From positions 1 through 39,566 of the forward strand of contig JALWFY010000105.1 in the NCBI GenBank assembly GCA_027013815.1: a stretch of DNA of 39,566 nucleotides. Reading direction: 5' to 3'. This document shows, in pieces, positions 9,391 through 17,592 of the stretch. The DNA is from Desulfohalobiaceae bacterium (GTDB lineage Bacteria; Desulfobacterota; Desulfovibrionia; Desulfovibrionales; Desulfothermaceae). The position numbers were made by a program, and so were the translations under genes. Position 1 is the stretch's first letter. Each line of letters opens with the position of its first letter. The notes under the pieces are model-generated. The model did no database searches. It was not told the DNA's origin and saw only the letters and a program-made list of their open reading frames with translations.

Positions 9391-10014
9391 TTATTTCCTT
9401 GTTTTTGACATCCCTTTTTCAAAGATATCTGCCGCTAGGTCAGTTAAACGACTAATGTGGGCATATGTCCCCTCTCTGTCTTGTGGGGAAAAATTCCTAA
9501 AATCAACAATAATCCCAAGAATCGTGGCAAAAAATGATTTGGCAAAATAATTTAAGTCCTCCTCTAAACAACCAAAATCAAGTAGCTGTTTATTAAATTC
9601 CTTCATATAATAATCCTGAATAAATGCAAACCTCTCCTTCGCTCCTTCATCTATTTCTTCACTTAATAAGAAATGTCCCAGCATCTGAAGTGTAGACGGC
9701 CTTTGTAGGAGAAAATCTATAATCCCTTCTGCAATTTCCTTTAAACTAAGGTTACCAGAACTAATCCTTTCTAATTGTTTCTGTCTCCCCTCTTCTGCTT
9801 CATGGGCCAATATCTCCACCACTATCTCATCCCTACTGGAAAAATATCTATAAATAGAGGCTGGAGATATACCTGCTTCTTCTGCTATATCCCTCATTCC
9901 AATTTCATAAAAGGAATGTTTAGAAAAAAGTTTCATTGCAGCCTCTAAGATGAGCTCTTTTCTATGAGCCCTTTCCTCTTCTTTTAATTTTAAAAAAGTT
10001 GACGTCTTTTTCAT
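9391..10014 (-). CDS. TetR/AcrR family regulator
   Basis: ILEAAMKLFSKHSFYEIGMRDIAEEAGISPASIYRYFSSRDEI HTH. Confidence 0.9.
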   Translation of the reverse strand: MKKTSTFLKLKEEERAHRKELILEAAMKLFSKHSFYEIGMRDIAEEAGISPASIYRYFSSRDEIVVEILAHEAEEGRQKQLERISSGNLSLKEIAEGIIDFLLQRPSTLQMLGHFLLSEEIDEGAKERFAFIQDYYMKEFNKQLLDFGCLEEDLNYFAKSFFATILGIIVDFRNFSPQDREGTYAHISRLTDLAADIFEKGMSKTRK

Positions 10015-10271
10015 ATAAACTCAGGCCCTCCAAGGAATTTTCAAACTATAAAACAAAGGTATCCCTTTTATAACACCTTATAATCACCAAGCTTTATCTA
10101 AAAAATTTTTTTCCATATATACTTATTTTATCAGTTTGTAAACAGTTTAATATAATTCTAATTCAAGAACTTAATTTAACGAATAGGGTTATTATATTGT
10201 GAGAGCGAGCGCAAATTTAGGGAAGCACAATCTGAACTATTTAGGCTAATGGCTAAAGGCTAAGGGCGAAT

Positions 10272-10404
10272 GGCAAAAGGGCTCCAATATGATTTTGGAT
10301 GTTGAATTTTGGATTTTGGATTAATTTTAAAAAGAGATTTTGTTCCTTATTTTAATTCAAAATTCAAAATTTATAATTCAAAATTTAACAAATATCCCTT
10401 GGCC
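10272..10404. repeat. MITE-like palindromic repeat, copy 2
   Basis: ggcaaaagggctccaatatgattttggatgttgaattttggattttggatt ... ttcaaaattcaaaatttataattcaaaatttaacaaatatcccttggcc. Confidence 0.75.
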
Positions 10405-10544
10405 ATTATATACAATGACTTAGGATTTAGAAAAAACGTAAATTTTTTTCACGCTTTTGAAATAAAAAACATAATTGCATCCTTTTGGAATGAGGTGTGC
10501 CTTGAAATTTTTGGAAATGCCGACTTTGACGGAGGCCTGGTACC

Positions 10545-10584
10545 TTGACAGATTGGCTCTAAATATGTACAGTAATGATGTACA
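10545..10584 (+). promoter_or_regulatory. Promoter/operator of toxin-antitoxin operon with two TGTACA boxes
   Basis: TTGACA at 10545..10550; TGTACA at 10566..10571 and 10579..10584; TACAGT -10-like at 17-nt spacing. Confidence 0.6.
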
Positions 10585-10605
10585 GATAAAAAAAGGAGGG
10601 CAAAT

Positions 10606-10884
10606 ATGGCAATACAAACAACATATACAAATGCGCGAGCTAGGTTCGCATCGTTGATTGATGAAGTTGTAAAAAACCGAGAGATTATCTTTATCAGGCG
10701 TCGTGGCAGAGAGGATGTTGCCATGATTGCAGCGGACGAATTAGCAAGCATTCTTGAGACTGCACACCTTCTTAGATCCCCTGCCAATGCAGAACGTCTC
10801 AGATCCGCTCTTGAAAGGGTAAAGAAAAGAGAAGGGGCTCCTCAGGCAATCGATGAACTCAGGAAAGAGGTCGGTCTTGAGTAA
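10606..10884 (+). CDS. Phd/YefM family antitoxin
   Basis: TTYTNARARFASLIDEVVKNREIIFIRRRGREDVAMIAADELASILET; aaggagg SD. Confidence 0.9.
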   Translation: MAIQTTYTNARARFASLIDEVVKNREIIFIRRRGREDVAMIAADELASILETAHLLRSPANAERLRSALERVKKREGAPQAIDELRKEVGLE

Positions 10885-11161
10885 CCCATCTAAATCAAAG
10901 AAAAAAAGAGAAGCCGTATTCCAGCCTGAGTTCAGGCAGGATTTGCGATACTGGATTGAAAGAGATCGCAGGACGGCCATTCGAATTTTTAAACTGATCG
11001 AGGCAACAATGCGAGATCCATTTCAGGGTATAGGTAAACCCGAACCTTTAAAGTTTTTAGGTGCTGGCGTTTGGTCACGCCGAATAACACAGGAACATCG
11101 ATTGGTTTATGCCGTTAGTCATGACAGAATAGATTTTGTCCAGTGTCGATATCACTACTGA
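10853..11161 (+). CDS. Txe/YoeB family toxin
   Basis: FRQDLRYWIERDRRTAIRIFKLIEATMRDPFQGIGKPEPLKFLGAGVWSRRITQEHRLVYAVSHDRIDFVQCRYHY; overlaps antitoxin. Confidence 0.93.
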   Translation: MNSGKRSVLSNPSKSKKKREAVFQPEFRQDLRYWIERDRRTAIRIFKLIEATMRDPFQGIGKPEPLKFLGAGVWSRRITQEHRLVYAVSHDRIDFVQCRYHY

Positions 11162-11260
11162 CACATATTTATGATTTTTCCACCAACCGATTTTTTAACA
11201 ATGGCAAAAGGAAAATCCATGTCTTTTTGCGCATTGGCGTTTTTAGGACTGTGATACATG

Positions 11261-11295
11261 AGAGTATAGGGGCCATAGAATGGCCCCTATACTCT
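11261..11295. terminator. Perfect 15-bp hairpin between TA module and nitroreductase
   Basis: AGAGTATAGGGGCCA-TAGAA-TGGCCCCTATACTCT followed by AAATTTT. Confidence 0.75.
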
Positions 11296-11326
11296 AAATT
11301 TTCAGATGTTGTTGGCAAAGTCTATC

Positions 11327-11869
11327 TTAAAACTTTTCATAATGAACAAACTCAGAGATATCTTTTCTCTTAGGAGGTTTTGGGTCCTGGGCTGGATATC
11401 CAATTGGGATCATACTAACTACTTCATAGCCACTTGGGACATCTAAAACTTCTCTGGCCTTGTCATGATCAAACAGACCAACGACTACTCCTCCAAGTCC
11501 CAGGGCCCTGGCCATTAAACAAAGGTTCTGATTGGCAATGCCCATGTCAAACATAAACCAGTCCCCAAACTTTGTGGTGACTTGACCTTTATAATAACCA
11601 GATACACTTAGTTTTGCTATCATAACAAACAGCACAGGGGCCTTAACAATGGCAGGATAGGCAGGATTGCTTTTTGGGAGGGTAGATTGTAACCTTTGTT
11701 TGATCCTTTCATCGCGTACCACAATCACCTCCCAGCATTGTGTATTTGCCCAAGACTGAGACCATTTAACTGCGTCTAACAACTTTTCAATCTTGTCCTG
11801 CTCCACATCTTTTTGTTCAAACTTTCTGATACTCCTCCTGCTTTTAATTGTTTCCATAAAGTCTACCAT
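11327..11869 (-). CDS. Nitroreductase family protein
   Basis: [17 protein letters not shown]...[31 protein letters not shown]. Confidence 0.9.
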   Translation of the reverse strand: MVDFMETIKSRRSIRKFEQKDVEQDKIEKLLDAVKWSQSWANTQCWEVIVVRDERIKQRLQSTLPKSNPAYPAIVKAPVLFVMIAKLSVSGYYKGQVTTKFGDWFMFDMGIANQNLCLMARALGLGGVVVGLFDHDKAREVLDVPSGYEVVSMIPIGYPAQDPKPPKRKDISEFVHYEKF

Positions 11870-12046
11870 CTCTATACCTCCTCTATTTAGTTTAAGATCA
11901 ATGCAAGCCTTTTCTTTGGTCTAGACTCTAGTTATTAAATTGAAAATATTCAATAAAATTTTAGAAAAATATTATCTCAAGCTATGTTAAATTTTAATCT
12001 TAAAAAAAACATCTCATCTCTTAAAATTATGGTTTTAAGTAGTTTT

Positions 12047-12109
12047 ATCCTAAAATTTTTTTCTATAATATTTTTTCAAAAATATCTTGAAAAAAACAAG
12101 GTTTAGGAT
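12047..12109 (+). promoter_or_regulatory. AU-rich long hairpin in porin 5' leader
   Basis: ATCCTAAA(12047)...TTTAGGAT(12102) enclosing TTTTTTCAA(12071)...TTGAAAAAA(12087). Confidence 0.5.
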
Positions 12110-12268
12110 TATAGAGAGGTGTAAAGCACAAAGAAGGTATTAACTACTTTGTTAAACCTTAAAAAATAGGAGGAAGGGATATGTGGGACACCAGTTAAAA
12201 TTTATTGAAGGAAAAGGAGGTAGAGTTTTTTTGCTTAATTGTGCATGTAAAAGAAGGAGGGAGTGTAA

Positions 12269-13762
12269 ATGCATAAGGTAAAGTCTATACTCTTATTTAG
12301 CTTGATCATCTTAATGGCTTCTCCAGTCTTGGTATTTGCCAAGATGGGTACAGGTAAAGTCACTGCAGCAAGTAAAGACGTAAATATCTCTATTTTTGGG
12401 AGTTTAAAAACTTATCCAATGTATGCTAAAAACGTAGATTTTAATGACAAAGACACTGCATATGATTGGACCCTGGATGAGGATGGTGCTGCACCAGATA
12501 ATGATATTAGTGTTAGAAGTGAATTCAGGATCGGGTTCAAAGGTGGTGGAGAGAACTGGAGTTTTCTAAGTATCTTGGAATCTGATTTGGCTTATGACAA
12601 GAGAAATACTGATAGAGGTGAAAGGTCAGGTGGAGTTGAGAACATAGAAAGGGAAAATGGTATGTCTGGTAATAGCTTTGCTGTTGAAAAACTTGAATTC
12701 ACATATGACTTCTCTTCCCTAGGCGTTCCTACAACCTTAGAGACTGGTTGGCAGACCAAGTTCTTAGACCTAAAAACCGGTGGTGTGCTCTATGGTGATG
12801 ACCATCCATATATTGGACTAAGAGGTAAGATAAATGGTATCTCTTATGAAATATTAGACCTATTTGTATATAATGATGTTGGTTACGATAGTGGTGCAGA
12901 AATATACAAGGGAAATTCCTTAGATTGGAATGTATACACATTAAAGTTAACTATTCCTGTTGCAGGACTGAATTTTTCTCCATTTTATGCCTACAGCGAT
13001 AATGATAAAAGGGGCGCAATTGTCAACTATTTTGGGGCAGAGGTATATGGAAAGATAGGCATGATCGTTCCAAGGGCAGAGTTTGTATATGCAGTTGGAA
13101 ACAAAGAACAACTCACTACCCCAAATGGAAACACTTATAAAGATTTAGATATATCTGCATATGCAGGCTTTGCATCCATAGAGCTTGACCTATCAAAAGA
13201 ATTCAAGCCTTATGTTGGTGGTTATTATATGTCTGGTGATGACGATGCAAATGACGATGAAATCCATGCCTATAACCCAATAACAAATATTGCGAGATAT
13301 GCGCCAACCTTTGGTATGGAAAATGCTTTTATCTATAAATATATACCAATCCTTGGCTCCCACTTATATGCAAATGATTTTGCCAAACTAGGTGGTGAGA
13401 ACGGTTATGGTGGAATCAGTGCTTCTGGTAGTTCTTTTAACCCTGGCATGTATTCACTTGGTATTGGTTGTAAGGGTGCAATGGACCAATTCTCTTACAA
13501 GACCCAGTTCCAGTATTTCTGGTTTGAAGAAACAGGTGCATTGGAAGATATTTACAACAAGAACATTGACGACAGTGTTGGTTGGGAATATGACTTACAG
13601 CTCACCTATCACTTTAACAAACACTTCTCCCTTGGAAACGTATTCTCATACTTTGATCCAAATGATGCAGTTAAAGACTTAGCTACAGCCTATGGCTTAA
13701 ATGGGAATGACTATGACAATGCAGCTATAATAGATACAGTTGAAATGATCTGGAAATTCTAA
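12269..13762 (+). CDS. Outer-membrane porin-like beta-barrel protein
   Basis: Signal peptide, beta-barrel alternation, C-terminal aromatic (EMIWKF). Confidence 0.75.
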   Translation: MHKVKSILLFSLIILMASPVLVFAKMGTGKVTAASKDVNISIFGSLKTYPMYAKNVDFNDKDTAYDWTLDEDGAAPDNDISVRSEFRIGFKGGGENWSFLSILESDLAYDKRNTDRGERSGGVENIERENGMSGNSFAVEKLEFTYDFSSLGVPTTLETGWQTKFLDLKTGGVLYGDDHPYIGLRGKINGISYEILDLFVYNDVGYDSGAEIYKGNSLDWNVYTLKLTIPVAGLNFSPFYAYSDNDKRGAIVNYFGAEVYGKIGMIVPRAEFVYAVGNKEQLTTPNGNTYKDLDISAYAGFASIELDLSKEFKPYVGGYYMSGDDDANDDEIHAYNPITNIARYAPTFGMENAFIYKYIPILGSHLYANDFAKLGGENGYGGISASGSSFNPGMYSLGIGCKGAMDQFSYKTQFQYFWFEETGALEDIYNKNIDDSVGWEYDLQLTYHFNKHFSLGNVFSYFDPNDAVKDLATAYGLNGNDYDNAAIIDTVEMIWKF

Positions 13763-13779
13763 ATTATTTCAACTGGTTA

Positions 13780-13816
13780 TTTAAAAAAGGGGCTGGATAC
13801 CAGTCCCTTTTTTAAA
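13780..13816. terminator. Rho-independent terminator after porin
   Basis: TTTAAAAAAGGGGCTGG-ATA-CCAGTCCCTTTTTTAAA. Confidence 0.85.
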
Positions 13817-13858
13817 TTTTGTACTAATTGTTTCAAAGAGTTAAACAAAGGATAAGGT

Positions 13859-15673
13859 ATGATGAAAAAAGTTCTTATATTTTGCTATATTATTATGTGT
13901 ATCCCTAAAATCAGTCTTGCAACTCCCTTTAATGTAGATTCTATTATAAGGTATTTAAACAAACATTATCCTCCTAAATATTCTCTAATATCTCAGATAA
14001 CAGAGAAATATGGTAAAAGGATCGTATTTCCTAAAAAAAATAAAGAAATATTTAGGGGAGAGGAGTTATTAGTATTACATAGAGAAAAAAATATCCCCTT
14101 ATATTTATTACCACAATCTGCAGTAATAAAGATTACATCTTTTTTTCAAAACAAGGTCCTTGGGCATATTATGTATGAGCTAGGGCCTAAGCCTCAAATA
14201 GGAGATCCAATTACTATCCCTGCTGCACCAGTGATTTATTTATATACAAATATAAAAGATAAAAATAGTGTACTCATATACCAGAGTTTACTACAAAAGC
14301 TCTTAAGGGCAAATTATCAGGTAGTAGAATTATATAAACACAATCTCATAACCCCTTCTCCAGAATATGGATTACTAGTTCGCCTAGAATATGACAATAA
14401 TGAAATTACAACCAAGATATGTTCTATATACACAGGAAATACCTTATTTGTAAAAACCTTTAAATATAAGAAAGAACTATTAACATATGAGAGCCCTGGG
14501 ATTCCTATTCTATTACAACAGCCCAAAAACCTAGCCCAACAAAATATTAGACAAGCTCAAACATCAAATAAACCATCCCCACTAACCGCTCAAGGAGAGT
14601 TAAGTTATACCCTGCCTCAGTTCTCGTCCCAGGAAACTAAAAATAGTTTCACAAGACCCTCCCTTCCCAATCCAGGGGGTTTTATAAGACTTAGAAAAAA
14701 TTATGTAAGGGTAGTATCTTGTAATATATTTAAAAATGGACAAGAACTCGCCCTATTAAATAATAGGGGTGTATATATAGTTAGATATACTTCAAATGGA
14801 ATAGTCCCTGAAGCACATTTTAATTTAAAAAAAGGAGATATCCCCATAAACCTCCATGCAATGGACATTGATATGGATGGCAGGGACGAAATAATGGTCA
14901 CCTTGGGCAGAGAAATCAATGAACTGGACTCATACAATACCAAACTTTGTTCTATGATCTTGAGTGTTAAAAATAATACCTTAGTTCCTCTGGTAAGAAA
15001 CTTTCCATATTATCTCAGGGTAATAGAAGATAGATCTGGAAATAAAGTGCTGCTGGCACAAAAAAAAGGAGAAACAGATCCTTACACTGGAGATATTTTT
15101 AGGCTTACATGGGATAGGGATACCCATAACTTGAATATAAAGCCCTATGGACCAGCAAAGGACGTATATTCTATTTATCAATTCAACCTCATCCCAGGAG
15201 ATAAGGACCACATAATTATCTTAGAACCCACCAATTTCCTATCTGTCTATTATGTGCCAACAGAAAAAGTAGTGGCAATATCCGATAGGTCCTATGGAAA
15301 TTTTAAAATCACTCCATTTAGGGTTAGGCTAAAAGAACCAAAGTTCCTAGGGGGATTCTCTAAACAAACTTCAAAGGACTATTATGCACCTAGGCGTTTT
15401 ATCCTAAAACATGAATACGCGAACCAGAGCTTTTTAATAGACAAACAGAGAAGCTCTTCCTTTGACATAACAAAAATAAAACAAGCTATATTAAATGAAA
15501 ATGCTGAAGATAGTTTAGTTGGAGTGAAATGGAATGGACAAGAGGTAATAGAGACATGGAGGTCAAGGCCAATGGCAAAGGATATATTGGATTTTACTTT
15601 TGTACCCAATACCAACAAAATACTCCTACTAGTAAGAGATAGGCTTGGATGTGCCCTAATAACAGTGCCATAA
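13859..15673 (+). CDS. VCBS/FG-GAP-like secreted protein of unknown function
   Basis: Signal peptide; AMDIDMDGRDEIMVTLG repeat-like motif. Confidence 0.65.
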   Translation: MMKKVLIFCYIIMCIPKISLATPFNVDSIIRYLNKHYPPKYSLISQITEKYGKRIVFPKKNKEIFRGEELLVLHREKNIPLYLLPQSAVIKITSFFQNKVLGHIMYELGPKPQIGDPITIPAAPVIYLYTNIKDKNSVLIYQSLLQKLLRANYQVVELYKHNLITPSPEYGLLVRLEYDNNEITTKICSIYTGNTLFVKTFKYKKELLTYESPGIPILLQQPKNLAQQNIRQAQTSNKPSPLTAQGELSYTLPQFSSQETKNSFTRPSLPNPGGFIRLRKNYVRVVSCNIFKNGQELALLNNRGVYIVRYTSNGIVPEAHFNLKKGDIPINLHAMDIDMDGRDEIMVTLGREINELDSYNTKLCSMILSVKNNTLVPLVRNFPYYLRVIEDRSGNKVLLAQKKGETDPYTGDIFRLTWDRDTHNLNIKPYGPAKDVYSIYQFNLIPGDKDHIIILEPTNFLSVYYVPTEKVVAISDRSYGNFKITPFRVRLKEPKFLGGFSKQTSKDYYAPRRFILKHEYANQSFLIDKQRSSSFDITKIKQAILNENAEDSLVGVKWNGQEVIETWRSRPMAKDILDFTFVPNTNKILLLVRDRLGCALITVP

Positions 15674-15678
15674 TAAAA

Positions 15679-15711
15679 AAGGGGCGGGCAATTTGAATTG
15701 CCCGCCCCTTT
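15679..15711. terminator. Strong bidirectional terminator hairpin
   Basis: GGGGCGGGCAATT...AATTGCCCGCCCC between convergent genes, flanked by A tract. Confidence 0.85.
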
Positions 15712-15737
15712 GCGGCGCCAGGTTTTATCAGGATTTA

Positions 15738-17186
15738 TTAGAAGTTATAAGTAAAGCCAAAATTAACCTCATAGGCAGCATCGTCCATATAATCTTTTCC
15801 CCACGTGTTTTCATCCATATTCAAAGATGCATATCCCAGTTCTAATACTGCTGCCAAATTTTCATAAATCTTATATTTAGACTTTAACATAAGCTGAATA
15901 GCAGAGTCTTCATCAGTCAAAGGAGATCCATCCATCTGAGCAACAAAATCAGGTCCATAATTCTTTACTAATTTGCTGTCAATTGTACCCTTTGCATATT
16001 CAATTGCAAAGGTAGATGTGAGATTATCAATTAGGGAAATATCTTTTAAAGCAAAACCAATTAGCCAAACACCAGCTGGAGTATCTTGATATAAGGCATC
16101 ATTATTATCATTAAGGCCAAAAGTAGATACAGTGCCTACTGTGAATCCTGCTGGTGTACCCCAACCATCATTTGCGAGTACTGGTATGGTCTCACTACCA
16201 TCATATGGATTATCATCATCACCAGAGAAATAGTATCCATAAATGCTTGGTGTCATCATATCCATTTTGTAATCAATAGCCAAGTCTACATACCATCCAG
16301 ACCTATCACCTATATCATCATTACCCATGTATTTAATATCACTATCAAGGCTTCCATAGACAATATTACCTTTTACAGTAATTGGCTCAAACATAGAAAT
16401 GGTATATGCCATACCAGCATACCACAGAGTTGACTTATCAAGTTTAAATTCATCACCATTTAGTTTATCATGGATAGCTGCATTTAAACCCCCTGACAGG
16501 GCATATACTTCAGCCATGTTTCCGTCATCAGGAACAATATTTTTTCCTAAAAATGCATATACAAAATATGGGTTAATGTTTACACCATCTAACTTTACAG
16601 GTACTGCAAGAAAGAAAGCATCAACTGCATCACCACTGCCAGAGCCAATAGCAGCATTGCCATCTATATTTAACCATGGCCTTGCCCATCCTAATGTTAC
16701 TGATACCATATCATTTACAGGGGTACTCATAATAGCACCTGTGATATCACCATTTAAAATAGGACTTGCACCAAAAGTACTTGGTAAGTCCAAACCCTGG
16801 GCACCAATCTTAAATACCATATTGGTATTAGGCCATTTAAACGTAAGGCATGCCCTTTTTAGCTCAGTAACACCAGCAACATCCATTCCAGCTGCACCAG
16901 CTGCATCTTTGTAATGAGTAGTTACTTTTTTCTTACCCCATGTAGTGTCAAACTCAAGTCCTAAGGTGGCCTTTAGGTTTTCATTTGCCACAAAGTCAAA
17001 ATAAGGCCTCAGCCTCTGAGCTGCTGTGAACTCATTTCCATCAGTTTTGTCATCAAAATTATAATTTGTCACATGAGATACATATGCCTTAAAATAACCA
17101 TAGGTCTTGAGCTCAGTTGCTGATGCTGACAGGGTATAAGAAAAAACAAATACCCCAACTAGCAGAGCAAGTAACAGTTTCCTCAT
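15738..17186 (-). CDS. Outer-membrane porin-like beta-barrel protein
   Basis: Signal peptide MRKLLLALLVGVFVFSYTLSASA; beta-barrel; C-terminal FGFTYNF. Confidence 0.78.
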   Translation of the reverse strand: MRKLLLALLVGVFVFSYTLSASATELKTYGYFKAYVSHVTNYNFDDKTDGNEFTAAQRLRPYFDFVANENLKATLGLEFDTTWGKKKVTTHYKDAAGAAGMDVAGVTELKRACLTFKWPNTNMVFKIGAQGLDLPSTFGASPILNGDITGAIMSTPVNDMVSVTLGWARPWLNIDGNAAIGSGSGDAVDAFFLAVPVKLDGVNINPYFVYAFLGKNIVPDDGNMAEVYALSGGLNAAIHDKLNGDEFKLDKSTLWYAGMAYTISMFEPITVKGNIVYGSLDSDIKYMGNDDIGDRSGWYVDLAIDYKMDMMTPSIYGYYFSGDDDNPYDGSETIPVLANDGWGTPAGFTVGTVSTFGLNDNNDALYQDTPAGVWLIGFALKDISLIDNLTSTFAIEYAKGTIDSKLVKNYGPDFVAQMDGSPLTDEDSAIQLMLKSKYKIYENLAAVLELGYASLNMDENTWGKDYMDDAAYEVNFGFTYNF

Positions 17187-17363
17187 AAATTCTTCCTCCT
17201 TCTGCTTTTTGTTTATCTACACCTGACGCCACTACCTCTTTCGGGAGATAATAGATATTTTTTTTTTAAAATCAAGCAAAATTTTGCACAAAGTTTAATT
17301 TTTTTTACTGTAAAAATATTTAAACCTAAAAATTAATCCTTTATGTAAAAATAGGAGACAAAT

Positions 17364-17497
17364 GGCGAAAGGGCTCCAATATGATTTTGGATGTTGAATT
17401 TTGGATTTTGAATTAATTTTTAAAAGAGATTTTGTTCCTTATTTAATTCAAAATTCAAAATTTTTATAATTCAAAATTTAACAAATAGCCCTTTGCC
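17364..17497. repeat. MITE-like palindromic repeat, copy 3
   Basis: ggcgaaagggct (17364) ... agccctttgcc (to 17497) terminal inverted repeats around ttttggatgttgaattttgg / ttcaaaattcaaaattt. Confidence 0.75.
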
Positions 17498-17592
17498 TAT
17501 TTATAGATTCTTTAAATCTAGACATTTTAAAATTAGGAGTATAAAATTATAGAGTTTGGCAAACTATTAAGTCTAAAATATACAGGGCAACA

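Noticed and set aside
10134-10143. GTTTGTAAAC palindrome upstream of tetR as operator
   Set aside because: Too short and about 120 bp from the start codon in AT-rich DNA; not convincing.
10475-10657. 60-aa ORF and overlapping ORFs upstream of the antitoxin
   Set aside because: Overlap promoter/operator and the antitoxin start; no recognisable domain; possibly a remnant.
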